A stretch of 64,000 bases of DNA from Alphaproteobacteria bacterium (GTDB lineage: Bacteria > Pseudomonadota > Alphaproteobacteria > SMXP01). This document shows positions 8,344-17,478 of the stretch, piece by piece. The position numbers were made by a program, and so were the translations under genes. The stretch covers positions 1-64,000 of the forward strand of contig JANQPV010000013.1 in NCBI GenBank assembly GCA_028285305.1, in the 5' to 3' direction. Within the stretch, counting starts at the first letter, position 1. Each line of letters begins with the position of its first letter. The notes under the pieces were generated by a model. That model was not told the origin of the DNA, did no database searches, and saw only the letters and a program-made list of their open reading frames with translations.

Positions 8344-8925
8344 ATGAGCCCAGAAAACAACTCAGGCCGTTCGGGAGCCCAATTCGTGTCCAAAACCCAA
8401 CCCCCCAAGATTCCTCGCGATCGAGCCGCCCAGGAGTTCTTGGAGCTGTTCTTTCCCATCCACTACACAGTCGGAATGCGTGTGGAAGAAACCTTCTGTG
8501 GCGGCGTCCTATCCCGGCAACAGGCGATCGTCTTGTGGCTCATCCGCTCAAAAGGCGAGGGCCGCAAAGCTATGGACCGCAAGGAGATCGAACAGGATAT
8601 GGCGGATTGGTATGAGATCACCAGCAGCGCGATCTCAAAGGCCATCCGCTCGTTGGCCAAACCACCCCTTAATCTCGTGACCATCGCGGAACATCCCACC
8701 TCGGGCCGCGAGAAGAGGATCGTGCTGACGGCAAAAGGCGAGAAGTTCGTGTCTCAAATGTATGAGAACGGCAGCTCACTGATCAAGATCGCCACCGACC
8801 AAATGACCCCGGAAGAAGTCAATATGGGCATCTATATGTTTAAGCGGATTAGTGAGATATTCGCTGCGACGCCAGAGCTCGCCCGCCGCCCGAAAGGGGG
8901 CATGCGGGCGCAGCAACCTGACTAG
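8344..8925 (+). CDS. MarR-like winged-helix transcriptional regulator
   Basis: This 193-residue protein has a winged helix-turn-helix: RQQAIVLWLIRSKGEG, KEIEQDMADWYEITSSAISK as the recognition unit, then the wing with TSGREKRIVLTAKGEKF. The layout is that of MarR regulators, with an N-terminal basic tail of about 30 residues. The wing phrase KRIVLTAKGE is typical. It is divergent from the P450 gene and its stop overlaps the convergent dioxygenase gene by 4 bp. It probably represses the P450 operon in response to a small phenolic or lipophilic ligand; that is inferred from arrangement. The Shine-Dalgarno is weak, so the start is moderately sure. Confidence 0.82.
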   Translation: MSPENNSGRSGAQFVSKTQPPKIPRDRAAQEFLELFFPIHYTVGMRVEETFCGGVLSRQQAIVLWLIRSKGEGRKAMDRKEIEQDMADWYEITSSAISKAIRSLAKPPLNLVTIAEHPTSGREKRIVLTAKGEKFVSQMYENGSSLIKIATDQMTPEEVNMGIYMFKRISEIFAATPELARRPKGGMRAQQPD

Positions 8926-9848
8926 GCCATTTCCGGCGGCGCTTCACCGCCCCATTGGCTGGCGAGCAGCCCGTCGATAGGTTGCAGGCGGGGCGGTTCG
9001 TCGGCGGTGAAAAGATCGCCGTCCGTCCAGTGTTCCAGCTTGAAGCCCCAGGGGTCTTTCCAATAGTCGAAAATCTGGGATCCGTAGATGTGCCGGCCGA
9101 TGCCCCAGACCGATTGGGCGCCCGCATCCTTGAGAGCGGTATGCCCCAGCATGAGGTCATCGAAGTTTTCGACTTCAAAGGCTGCATGATTAAACTCTGC
9201 TTTGCCGGCCCCGACCACAAAGAGAGTATGATGATCAACAGGCTGATCACCCCGGTCGCACCTCAAGAAAGAGCCCAGCAAGGCATCCTTTTCCCCGATA
9301 TAGATTTCATCGGAAATCAAGAGACCAAAATTCTCTTGGTACCACGCAAGGCTGGTCTTGTAGTCGATGCAGTTCAAGACGACATGCCCTAGCCGGCGCA
9401 CTTGAGAAGGGCCATCCCCGATCCGGACGGTCTGATTGGTGCGCAGCTTTTGATTCGCGCAGTTCCTCGGGTGATCTAACCGCGTTGGAAGCCCATCAAG
9501 TTCAGCAATGTCCGCGACCACTTCGATCGAATGACCGCTCGGATCTTGCAGACGAACGACAAAGCCGCCGCCTGGCTCGCTCCGCTCTTCGACCACCGTG
9601 TCGTGAGTTTTGGCGAGGCGAGCCAAATCGTCTTTGCTGCCCGCTTGAAACGCGACACCCAGAAAGGCAGGATCGCCCCGTTCGGTAATGTGAAGCGCGA
9701 AGTCAGATCCAGTGCCGCGCATATAGAGGGCGTCATTGGTCCGCTCCGACCGGGCCATCCCGAAAGTGGTGAGGTAAGTCTCCATCTTGTCGAGATCCGG
9801 CGCACGAAAGCGGACATAAGCAACGTCGAGAACTTTTGTGACAGGCAT
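8922..9848 (-). CDS. Two-domain VOC extradiol-type dioxygenase
   Basis: This 308-residue protein contains two vicinal-oxygen-chelate domains, as in type I extradiol dioxygenases. The C-terminal catalytic domain shows all three expected metal ligands: His in LGHVVLNC, His in FNHAAFEV and Glu in KLEHWTDG. The N-terminal domain lacks such ligands, as is usual. The enzyme is expected to use Fe(II) and oxygen to open a catechol-type ring. It is 2 bp from the TetR gene on the same strand, and the divergent FAH-family hydrolase could take the ring-fission product. The ATG follows AGGGAG. Confidence 0.88.
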   Translation of the reverse strand: MPVTKVLDVAYVRFRAPDLDKMETYLTTFGMARSERTNDALYMRGTGSDFALHITERGDPAFLGVAFQAGSKDDLARLAKTHDTVVEERSEPGGGFVVRLQDPSGHSIEVVADIAELDGLPTRLDHPRNCANQKLRTNQTVRIGDGPSQVRRLGHVVLNCIDYKTSLAWYQENFGLLISDEIYIGEKDALLGSFLRCDRGDQPVDHHTLFVVGAGKAEFNHAAFEVENFDDLMLGHTALKDAGAQSVWGIGRHIYGSQIFDYWKDPWGFKLEHWTDGDLFTADEPPRLQPIDGLLASQWGGEAPPEMA

Positions 9849-9850
9849 GG

Positions 9851-10498
9851 TTATCTCCCTTCAGATTGATTTGCGTCGATATCGTTCCAGTGAAGCCGTA
9901 GCAAGCGCGCCACAACCGAGGCATGTTCGCTAGCAAAGGTGTCGGTACAGGGATCAATATCCCATAGTCTCTTGCACTCATGCTGGGCTGAAAATACAAA
10001 CGCGGCCGCACCCACAAAAATGTAATAGTCGTGAACAGTCAGCGTGCGCCCGAGAAGCGACTCAATGGCTTGCTTTCCACGCTTCACATGGGTGTCGACC
10101 AAATACTTCATCCGCCAAGAGTCGATCTTGCTTTCTTGGACGATAATCCTTTGAAACTCGGGATAGTTGGCACTGAATCGAATAAAGCCGCCGACAAAGG
10201 CTTCAAGCGGATCGACGTTCGGCACGGCCTTCAGCGCATCCATGACCCTTCCGGTATGTTTCGTCAGCTCTTCGAACAAGCCATCGACAACCAAGCGCCA
10301 CAGTTCATCCTTTGACGAATAATGATAGGCTAAGAGGCCCCGCTGGGCGCCGGCTTTTTCCTCGATGGCGCCCACGGTTACTCCATCGAACCCCAGCGAT
10401 GAAAACAACTCGGTCGCGGCCTCCATCAGGCGGCGGCGCGTTTCCTCTGTTCGCTTTTGCGGCCGGCGTTTGCGGGCATCGGGAAGAACGGCTGACAT
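9851..10498 (-). CDS. TetR-family regulator of the dioxygenase/hydrolase module
   Basis: This 215-residue TetR regulator has an N-terminal HTH (TRRRLMEAATELFSSLGFDG, then VTVGAIEEKAGAQRGLLAYHY) followed by an all-helical ligand domain. The ATG at 10498 follows AAGGAAAC; an in-frame start at 10522 lacks a ribosome-binding site. It is 2 bp upstream of the VOC dioxygenase gene on the minus strand. A perfect-arm palindrome in the divergent promoter is a natural operator, so it probably represses its own operon and the FAH hydrolase gene until a ring-cleavage or substrate ligand binds. Confidence 0.88.
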   Translation of the reverse strand: MSAVLPDARKRRPQKRTEETRRRLMEAATELFSSLGFDGVTVGAIEEKAGAQRGLLAYHYSSKDELWRLVVDGLFEELTKHTGRVMDALKAVPNVDPLEAFVGGFIRFSANYPEFQRIIVQESKIDSWRMKYLVDTHVKRGKQAIESLLGRTLTVHDYYIFVGAAAFVFSAQHECKRLWDIDPCTDTFASEHASVVARLLRLHWNDIDANQSEGR

Positions 10499-10515
10499 CG
10501 GTTTCCTTAATTTCG

Positions 10516-10544
10516 TTGACATACGAAAATAAACGTGTTTATTT
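10516..10544 (+). promoter_or_regulatory. Promoter with overlapping TetR operator
   Basis: A -35 box TTGACA (10516-10521) is separated by 17 nt from a weak -10 TTATTT (10539-10544) reading toward the FAH-family gene. An 18-bp palindrome, AAATAAAC-GT-GTTTATTT (10527-10544), with perfect 8-bp arms covers the spacer and -10 box. This is the expected layout for repression by the adjacent TetR protein. Confidence 0.65.
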
Positions 10545-10599
10545 GGAATAGCAACAAAAAAATGAAGAGTAGAAATTCATCCAAAAAGAGGAGTTCGCC

Positions 10600-11472
10600 A
10601 TGAAACTCGCAACGTTTACCGATGGTGCAGGCCAGCGCATTGGCCTTGTGGATGGGAACGACATCGTCGATTTGTCCAAAGCAGACCCCAATTTGCCGAA
10701 AGACATGATTGGATTTTTGAATGCCGGTGACGCCGCAGTGCAGGCCGCCTCTGCGGTATCCGGCTCCTCGGACCGCCTTCCCATAGGCGATGTCACCCTC
10801 AATGCCCCGATCCCAAATCCCGGAAAAATCCTGGCGATCGGTCTGAACTATGCGGACCACATCAAAGAATCGGGCATGGACACGCCGGAACATCAGATTT
10901 GGTTTAACAAACAGAGAAACTCCGCCCACGATCCGAACGGCCCGATCAACAAACCAGCTGTGTCCGACTTCCTCGACTACGAAGCCGAGTTGTGTTTCGT
11001 CATCGGCAAGAAATGCAAACATGTCCCCAAGGAGCGCGCCGCCGAAGTGATTGGCGGATACTTTATTGGCAATGATGTCAGCGTTCGCGATTGGCAAATC
11101 CGCACACCGACCATGACGATGGGCAAGTCCTTCGATACGCATGCGCCGATGGGACCCTGGCTCGTGACGCCCGACGAAGTTGGCGATCCCCATGATCTAG
11201 ACATTAAGTGTTGGGTGAACGACGAACTCCGTCAGAATTCCAACACCAAGCACCTGATTTTCGATTGCTTTGATCAGATTGCGCACCTGACCCAGGCCTT
11301 TACGTTGGATGTGGGCGACGTGATCTTCACCGGGACGCCGGAGGGCGTGGGAGCTGCGATGGATCCCCGCACATTCATGAAAGTGGGCGACAAAGTCCGT
11401 ATGGAGATCTCAAAATTGGGCGAGATAGAACAGCAAGTGGTGGCGGAAGAGGCTGTAACCGTCATCGGCTGA
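10600..11472 (+). CDS. Fumarylacetoacetate hydrolase-family protein
   Basis: This 290-residue protein belongs to the FAH superfamily, whose members bind Mg2+ or Mn2+ and hydrolyse, hydrate, decarboxylate or isomerise diketo acids. Family landmarks are PNPGKILAIGLNYADH (about 75-90), the metal-binding DYEAELCFVIGKK region (about 127-139), GNDVSVRDWQ and the C-terminal GDVIFTGTPEGVG. Length matches the fumarylpyruvate hydrolase / 2-hydroxyhepta-2,4-diene-1,7-dioate isomerase group. It is divergent from the TetR/VOC dioxygenase pair and likely processes the ring-fission product. A GST gene follows 40 bp downstream. Confidence 0.9.
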   Translation: MKLATFTDGAGQRIGLVDGNDIVDLSKADPNLPKDMIGFLNAGDAAVQAASAVSGSSDRLPIGDVTLNAPIPNPGKILAIGLNYADHIKESGMDTPEHQIWFNKQRNSAHDPNGPINKPAVSDFLDYEAELCFVIGKKCKHVPKERAAEVIGGYFIGNDVSVRDWQIRTPTMTMGKSFDTHAPMGPWLVTPDEVGDPHDLDIKCWVNDELRQNSNTKHLIFDCFDQIAHLTQAFTLDVGDVIFTGTPEGVGAAMDPRTFMKVGDKVRMEISKLGEIEQQVVAEEAVTVIG

Positions 11473-11512
11473 GCGCCGGCCCATTCATATGTGGCTTTAG
11501 GGAGGTCGGACG

Positions 11513-12523
11513 ATGTCGCCTGTCGTGCTGATAGCGATTGCGCTCGCAGTATTTGTGACATGGTATGCAATCGAGGCCATTCGGCGCCGCAGCCACCCTG
11601 TTAAGGGTGGATTGCAGACGAACATCAAGCTTCCCTACACAGAGGAATTCGAGCTTTACAGCAATGAGTTTTCCCATTGCTCCCGGAAAGCGCGGCTCGT
11701 CATGGCTGAGCTCGCTGTTCCATATAAGCCTCATATGATCTCACTGATCGAATGCGGAACCTACGAGAATATCCGTCCCCAATACTTGCGGGTGAATCGC
11801 GCGGGCTTGGTTCCGACATTGGTCCATAACGGCAACCCGATCTATGAGTCTGATGATATCCTCACCTATGTCTCGGAATACGCAGCGAAAGAGGGAAAGT
11901 CCCTTGTACCCACGGACCCGAAGCTTCAAGCGCAAATGCATGAATGGATCGAGAACGCAACAATCTCAAGTGATGACCCCATAGGCGGCATGGAAAAGGC
12001 AGCCGGCGCGTGCATCCCCCCTCTCACCATGCCGCTCTTCTTCACATCGATAAAGTACATTCCCTTCCACCGTATCGCTGAGGGGCTCATCTTCCATCCC
12101 CATAAAGTACGCCCTATCATGTTCATGGGGATCAAAGTGAGGGGCATTCACGGCATGATGAAGATGGGCCCTTTAAGCAAAATGATTTTGCGTGCCCGCG
12201 ATGCGATGGCTCAGCATCTGGTTCGCTTAAATGATCAGCTCACAAACAGCGGGGGACCTTGGATATTGGGCGAAACCCACAGTCTTGCTGATGTCAGTTG
12301 GACGGCTCTTTTACTCCGCCTGGAGGAAACGGGCTGGCTGGCTCACTTCGTGGAGACACAGGGCCTGGATGCGGTTTCCGGCTACTACGATGCCCTAAAA
12401 CAGCGCCCCAGTTGGACAAAGGCCATTGAGAACCACCGCCACCCGATCATAGAACAAGCCACGGTTGATTTTCACGAGGCTGTCAATACCAACGACGCGT
12501 TGCGGGCGGCCTTGTATAGCTGA
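11513..12523 (+). CDS. Membrane-anchored GST family protein
   Basis: This 336-residue protein starts with a hydrophobic helix (SPVVLIAIALAVFVTWYAIE, residues 2-21), then a GST-type thioredoxin fold (FELYSNEFSHCSRKARLVMAEL, Ser/Cys region near 46-50) and a helical C-terminal domain. The single anchor probably tethers a cytoplasmic catalytic body. A long central insertion (about 150-220) containing hydrophobic stretches makes it larger than typical 210-residue GSTs. GGAGG precedes the ATG. It lies 40 bp after the FAH-family gene and 23 bp before a TetR gene, so it is likely part of the same transcript. Confidence 0.82.
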   Translation: MSPVVLIAIALAVFVTWYAIEAIRRRSHPVKGGLQTNIKLPYTEEFELYSNEFSHCSRKARLVMAELAVPYKPHMISLIECGTYENIRPQYLRVNRAGLVPTLVHNGNPIYESDDILTYVSEYAAKEGKSLVPTDPKLQAQMHEWIENATISSDDPIGGMEKAAGACIPPLTMPLFFTSIKYIPFHRIAEGLIFHPHKVRPIMFMGIKVRGIHGMMKMGPLSKMILRARDAMAQHLVRLNDQLTNSGGPWILGETHSLADVSWTALLLRLEETGWLAHFVETQGLDAVSGYYDALKQRPSWTKAIENHRHPIIEQATVDFHEAVNTNDALRAALYS

Positions 12524-12546
12524 TCCGGCTCTTGTTATGATGGGCC

Positions 12547-13176
12547 ATGAGCAAAAAAGAAAACATTATACCCCTATCAAAGGACACCGGTGATGCCGCG
12601 GATGCGGCCGACGCTGATGGCCGCCGCCAACGCAGCCAACGAAGCCGGCGTCAAATCATTGATGCCTTATTTGACCTCATCCGTGGCGGCGATATCACGC
12701 CCAGCGCGGCCCAGGTCGCCGAACGGGCAGGTGTTAGTTTGCGTACGGTCTTTCGTCATTTCGAAGACTTCGAAAGTCTAAATCGCGAAATGGCCGCGCA
12801 ACTGGAGCCTGAAGTGCTGACCAAGCTCTTGAAGCCGTACGAGGCGACCACCTGGCGTGGCAGGCTCGGCGAGCTGATCGACAACCGAGTCGAAATCTAC
12901 GAATTCATCATGCCCATCAAGATCGCGGCCGGCGTGCGCAAGTACCGCTCTGCGTTCTTGATGGATAGGCATGTTCATTTTTTGAACTTTGAGCGCGCAA
13001 CATTGCGCAACATCTTGCCTGAAAAAATCGGAACAGACAGTGGAGAATTCCGAGGAATTCAGGCGGCCATGAGTTTTCAGAACTGGCACCAGTTGCGCCG
13101 GGATCATGGACTCTCGCTCGACGACGCCAAAGACGTTGTAAGCCTGGTAGTGGAAAGATTGCTGGCGGATCAATGA
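12547..13176 (+). CDS. TetR-family transcriptional regulator
   Basis: This 209-residue protein has an acidic, low-complexity N-terminus (residues 1-27) followed by a TetR DNA-binding domain: SRRQIIDALFDLIRGGD, then SAAQVAERAGVSLRTVFRHF. The C-terminal part is helical and unassigned. Its stop overlaps the start of the formylglycine-generating-enzyme-like gene (ATGA), so the two are translationally coupled; a link to sulfatase maturation is possible but unproven. Confidence 0.85.
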   Translation: MSKKENIIPLSKDTGDAADAADADGRRQRSQRSRRQIIDALFDLIRGGDITPSAAQVAERAGVSLRTVFRHFEDFESLNREMAAQLEPEVLTKLLKPYEATTWRGRLGELIDNRVEIYEFIMPIKIAAGVRKYRSAFLMDRHVHFLNFERATLRNILPEKIGTDSGEFRGIQAAMSFQNWHQLRRDHGLSLDDAKDVVSLVVERLLADQ

Positions 13177-14084
13177 GGCACTGCACGAGTGCATCCATGT
13201 TGCTCATGCTTATCGCCGCGTGCGGCGGGGATGAGCCGCAGACCGTTTCGGCCGCTTGCAGTCTGTCCGCATCAGACATTGGCTCTTTTGTCCGAGTAGA
13301 GAGTGGCGCCTTCACCCAAGGCGCAATGCCTCTTTATTCTGAGGAGGGCCCGCAAAGGGAGCTTCACGTTAATGGATTTGACCTCCAAGTCCACGAGGTT
13401 ACAAACGATCAGTTTCAAGAGTTTGTGACGGCGACCGGCTACATAACGGATGCCGAGAGAACGGCGACAGCAAATCTGCCTGGCGGCGGATCCGCCGTCT
13501 TTGGGCGGTCACAGGAACGGGGGACACCTGGAACATGGCGGATCGACACGTCGGCGAGCTGGCAAAGACCTCGCGGAGAGGGGTCCTCGCTTGAGGGCAA
13601 AGGCAATCACCCTGTGGTCCACATCTCTTTGAACGATGCGCGCGCCTATGCCGAATGGGCCGGGGGACGCTTGCCCTCCGAAACCGAATGGGAGTTTGCC
13701 GCCGCTGCCGGCCTTAACGATCCGAGCCGCCCAACATCAGGCGCGTTCAGAGAGGATGGCACCGCGCTGGCCAATCACTGGCAGGGCTTGTTTCCATTCA
13801 ATGACGACGGCTCGGACGGCTTCAAGGGGACGGCGCCTGTTGGTTGCTTTCCTCCGGGCCGTACCGGTCTCTTCGACATGATCGGCAATGTCTGGGAATG
13901 GACGGATACGCCCTACGGAACAAGCGCTCAGTTTACGATCAAGGGCGGCTCGTTCTTATGTGCACAGAATTATTGCCGTCGCTATCGAACGAGTGCTCGC
14001 CAGGGACAGGACCCCGACTTCAGCACCAACCATATCGGGTTTCGGATTGTAAAAGATCTGTCCCAAGATGAGAAAGGCTCGTAA
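13173..14084 (+). CDS. Lipoprotein formylglycine-generating-enzyme (SUMF1) family protein
   Basis: This 303-residue protein begins with a lipoprotein signal (LLMLIAAC lipobox, Cys near 17), then a FGE-sulfatase domain. Landmarks are GAFTQGAMPLYSEEGPQRE, HEVTNDQFQEFVTATGY, HPVVHISLNDARAYAEWAGG, GRTGLFDMIGNVWEW and GGSFLCAQNYCRRYR. The two cysteines in the last motif (C-x4-C) are the copper-binding catalytic pair of true aerobic FGE, which EgtB- and PvdO-type relatives lack. FGE oxidises the Cys of a C-x-P-S-R motif to formylglycine. An arylsulfatase with that motif is encoded 1.5 kb downstream. Membrane or periplasmic placement is unusual, since most bacterial FGEs are cytoplasmic. It overlaps the TetR gene by 4 bp. 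Confidence 0.88.
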   Translation: MRHCTSASMLLMLIAACGGDEPQTVSAACSLSASDIGSFVRVESGAFTQGAMPLYSEEGPQRELHVNGFDLQVHEVTNDQFQEFVTATGYITDAERTATANLPGGGSAVFGRSQERGTPGTWRIDTSASWQRPRGEGSSLEGKGNHPVVHISLNDARAYAEWAGGRLPSETEWEFAAAAGLNDPSRPTSGAFREDGTALANHWQGLFPFNDDGSDGFKGTAPVGCFPPGRTGLFDMIGNVWEWTDTPYGTSAQFTIKGGSFLCAQNYCRRYRTSARQGQDPDFSTNHIGFRIVKDLSQDEKGS

Positions 14085-14086
14085 TC

Positions 14087-15364
14087 CTATCCGGCGTCGC
14101 GCAGCTCTTCAAGCGCCGCAGCCGCCCTCAAGTCTTCTTCGACCAACCATAAACGGTCTTGTCCCCAGATAGCCGGACCGTCGTCAACGCGGAAACTGGG
14201 CACGCCCCACAATCCAAGCTCAAGCAGGTCTTGCCTGTTTTGATCAGCCTCTGCTCGCCAAGTTTCGTCTTCCAGACCAAAACGCATCTCGTCGACAGAT
14301 ATCCCGCTCCGCTCACACATCTCCGTGAGACCCTTTTCGGATGCTCCATTCAGACCGTCCACGAACACGCCCCGCAAATAGGATTGAACGAACTCTGCGG
14401 CCCGCGGCGTGCCATTGACTTGGTGCAGAATCGCAAGTCCTCGCTCGGCAGATCTTTCATTTTGCGTTTTATAGAACGTATACGGAAGGCCCAGTCGCTC
14501 CGCCTCTCTCTTGCTGTCCAAAGAGAGATAGGAGTGTTTGACAGGCGGCACAAAGAGGCCCCGCATAGACATCGGCAGAACAAATCTAAAGAAAAGACGA
14601 GCGTTATACGTCTCCACGAGCTCCATCACGCGCGGCAGAGCAAGATAGCAATAAGGACATTGAAGCGAAAGAAAGAAATCAAGGCGGGGCGTTCGGTTCA
14701 AGACACCCGGCTCATTCGTGACGTCCCTGCGCAATGTGAAAAGCTCGGGTGGTCGTCCCGCTTTCGCAAAGGGCGCGAGGCGGGCTTCCAAGTGGTCCAA
14801 ACGATCAAGTCCCCAAAACCACTCACCTTCAAAGTAAAAGGTCGCTCCAAGATAATGCCCTTGCTTGCGCCGGAGTTTTTCACCGGCCCGCAGAGCGCTT
14901 TTGCGGTCTCCGCCTCCGGGGGGCAAATCTCCGTTATCGCCAGTTCGGAAGGCGAGTCCAATGTCGGCGCACTTTTCGGCAAAGACGACAGGATCATTGG
15001 TGGTCGCAAGGGCCGATTCAGCTCGTTGGACGAGCGCTGGAGCCGGAGCCTTCTCCCAAGGCAATGGATGAAACCCCAGCCCGATCGCAAGACCGACCCC
15101 ATCCTGTAAGGACCACTCACTCAATTTTTTCGCCTCGGGTGCCGCGGCAGGCTCCGGCGGCGGCACGATGTGTGGGATCAATTCCACATCAAAGTTCGCC
15201 TTCAAGTGCGGGAGGGCACGTGACGCAAGATCTGAATAGGGGTCATCAGTTTGGTGATAATAGTGCACTGTTGGCTTTGCCCCTCTCACACGCCGCTTCC
15301 AGCGCGCGAAGGTGCGTGTCAGGTCAAGACGGTTCGAGATCTGAGACAAGTGCAGCGATTTCAT
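14087..15364 (-). CDS. DsbA / HCCA-isomerase-fold tandem thioredoxin protein
   Basis: This 425-residue protein carries two thioredoxin-like units. The C-terminal one (about 225-415) begins LDFFLSLQCPYCYLALPRV with a CPYC pair and ends in WGVPSFRVDDGPAIWGQDRL, as in DsbA-like 2-hydroxychromene-2-carboxylate isomerases and kappa GSTs. The N-terminal unit (about 30-110, VHYYHQTDDPYSDLASRAL) has no cysteine pair. There is no signal peptide, so it is probably cytoplasmic. Double-domain members are poorly characterised. It converges with the FGE-like gene, with 2 bp between stops. Confidence 0.78.
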   Translation of the reverse strand: MKSLHLSQISNRLDLTRTFARWKRRVRGAKPTVHYYHQTDDPYSDLASRALPHLKANFDVELIPHIVPPPEPAAAPEAKKLSEWSLQDGVGLAIGLGFHPLPWEKAPAPALVQRAESALATTNDPVVFAEKCADIGLAFRTGDNGDLPPGGGDRKSALRAGEKLRRKQGHYLGATFYFEGEWFWGLDRLDHLEARLAPFAKAGRPPELFTLRRDVTNEPGVLNRTPRLDFFLSLQCPYCYLALPRVMELVETYNARLFFRFVLPMSMRGLFVPPVKHSYLSLDSKREAERLGLPYTFYKTQNERSAERGLAILHQVNGTPRAAEFVQSYLRGVFVDGLNGASEKGLTEMCERSGISVDEMRFGLEDETWRAEADQNRQDLLELGLWGVPSFRVDDGPAIWGQDRLWLVEEDLRAAAALEELRDAG

Positions 15365-15589
15365 CGCTATGGTGGGCCCCCTGGCGCGTTAAAGTGTGCG
15401 CTTCATTTTGTTTTGGCATCATGGGTGTCAATTTACTATAAGCAACGGCGCCCGTGATCGAAAACCCAGCGGTTCCAACGCTCAAGCAGGCCGGCTCAAG
15501 GTTTGGAAGCGGCGGGTTTGAAGATTTTATAAACCATAAAACTCTGGGCAATTGGTAAAGGCCCTGGGGATATATAATAAAGGCACGAC

Positions 15590-17338
15590 ATGTTAATCAT
15601 CTGTAAACGATTGTTTATTGCGCTATTTCTGTCTGCGAGTGCCGCGCTCTCTGCTCAAGCTACCGAAAACAGCAAACCAAATATCGTCGTTATGCTCGCT
15701 GATGATGTGGCCCTCATGGACTTTAGCGTTTACGGCGGTGAGGCACGCACACCCAACATCGACCGGCTCGCGGGAGAAGGCGCTCTCTTTACAGGATACA
15801 GGACGTCGCCGCTTTGTGCTCCGTCCCGGGCGATGCTGTTGACAGGCATGGACAATCACCTGACGGGTGTCGCAACAATCCCCGAAGTCTTGCCCGCTGA
15901 ACATGAGGGGCAGCCGGGATATTCATTGTCGCTGGAGCCCGGCGTGCTCACGCTGGCCGATCATTTGCGGCCTCTTGGCTACGCCACCTATATGACCGGC
16001 AAATGGCATCTCGGCAGCGGCGAGGGCGACTTGCCGGGTGGTCACGGCTTTGACCGGGCCTTTGCACTCGATGCATCGGGAGCGGACAATTGGGACGACA
16101 AATCTTTCATGCCCTTTTACAAGGACGCGCCCTGGTTCGAGGACGGAAAGCCGGCGGACCTTCCAGAGGACTTTTATTCTTCCAAGTTCATTGTCGACAA
16201 GATGATTGAGTATGTAGAGGGGGACTCGGACGCCCCGTTCTTTGCTTTCATGGCGTTCCAGGCAATCCACATTCCTGTTCAGGCGCCGCCGGAATTCACA
16301 GCCAACTATAAGGGGATCTATGACGACGGTTGGCATGAATTGCGCAAGCGCCGGGGCGCTCAGGCAAAGTCGCTTGGTCTGATGCCCAACACGGCTCCGC
16401 TCGCGGATATGCCGCAGGCGTCTCGGGAGTGGGACGAACTTCCCGAAGACAAAAAACGTCTTTATGCTGCTCGCATGGAAGTCAACGCCGGCATGATAGA
16501 GGCCATGGACCACCACATCGGCCGCTTCATCGAGTACTTGACGGAGTCCGGTCAGTACGAAAACACAATATTTGTCATAACGTCCGACAACGGACCGGAA
16601 TACAATCGGGGTGATGATGATGCCAGGTTAGAGTTCTGGATGTCGCTGAACGGCTATCATATCGGACTCGAAAACATTGGCGAAAGGGGCAGTTGGGGGT
16701 TCATTGGCCCGGAATGGGCGAGCGCGGCTGCGGCGCCGAGCGATCTGTTTAAGATGTACGCGTCGGAAGGTGGATTGAGAGCGCCAATGATCATGTCTGG
16801 GCCCGGCGTTCCCCGGGGACAAAGAGTGGACGGTTTTGCTCTGGTTACCGACATCGCGCCGACCCTTCTGGAATTGATTGGTGAGACCGCCTTATCAGCG
16901 GATATGACGGGGCGCAGTCAGGTGAGAGCCTTTGGCGGCGAGCCGGTTTATCTGGAGACGGACGCGATTGGAATGGAGGTCGCCGGCAACGCAGCTCTCT
17001 ACAAAGGCGACTATAAAATCACACGCAACGTTGCGCCCTACGGAGATTTCACGTGGCGACTGTACAACCTGGCGGTCGATCCAGGTGAAACCACCGATCT
17101 AGCCACCGCAGAACCTGAGGTCTTCGCCGAACTCTTAGAAGACTATGAGGCCTATACGGACAAAATGGGCGTGCTGACCATGCCGGAAGGATTCGATCAG
17201 CTGAAACAAATTGCCCAAAACACCCAGGCGAGACTGATTGAGAATTACGGTACTCAATTGGCCATTGCGGCACTTGGCTTCATTGTTCTGCTCGGCCTTT
17301 TGGGAGTGGGTGTGTGGAGGCTCTTCCGCCGCGCATAG
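15590..17338 (+). CDS. Exported arylsulfatase (formylglycine type)
   Basis: This 582-residue type I sulfatase has a Sec signal (about 1-25, ending SAQA) and a C-terminal membrane helix (LAIAALGFIVLLGLLGVGVW) with a basic tail. Metal ligands begin with ADD at 37-39. The formylglycine motif is C-A-P-S-R at 76-80, the substrate of FGE; further landmarks are TGKWHLG and ITSDNGPE. It hydrolyses sulfate esters, probably in the periplasm anchored to the inner membrane. The FGE-like lipoprotein encoded 1.5 kb upstream is a natural maturation partner. A TATAAT-like box lies about 15 bp upstream of the start. Confidence 0.93.
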   Translation: MLIICKRLFIALFLSASAALSAQATENSKPNIVVMLADDVALMDFSVYGGEARTPNIDRLAGEGALFTGYRTSPLCAPSRAMLLTGMDNHLTGVATIPEVLPAEHEGQPGYSLSLEPGVLTLADHLRPLGYATYMTGKWHLGSGEGDLPGGHGFDRAFALDASGADNWDDKSFMPFYKDAPWFEDGKPADLPEDFYSSKFIVDKMIEYVEGDSDAPFFAFMAFQAIHIPVQAPPEFTANYKGIYDDGWHELRKRRGAQAKSLGLMPNTAPLADMPQASREWDELPEDKKRLYAARMEVNAGMIEAMDHHIGRFIEYLTESGQYENTIFVITSDNGPEYNRGDDDARLEFWMSLNGYHIGLENIGERGSWGFIGPEWASAAAAPSDLFKMYASEGGLRAPMIMSGPGVPRGQRVDGFALVTDIAPTLLELIGETALSADMTGRSQVRAFGGEPVYLETDAIGMEVAGNAALYKGDYKITRNVAPYGDFTWRLYNLAVDPGETTDLATAEPEVFAELLEDYEAYTDKMGVLTMPEGFDQLKQIAQNTQARLIENYGTQLAIAALGFIVLLGLLGVGVWRLFRRA

Positions 17339-17478
17339 CGCGGGCAAGGATTGCCTCTGCAAGGTGCGCGCGACGCTTTGGGCGCCATACCCCTTTGATT
17401 CCTGAGAGTTGAGCTAGCCAGAGCACCCCAAAACAGTCTAAAGGGAGACGAGTGGAATGCGATCACGACGGAGTTCTT

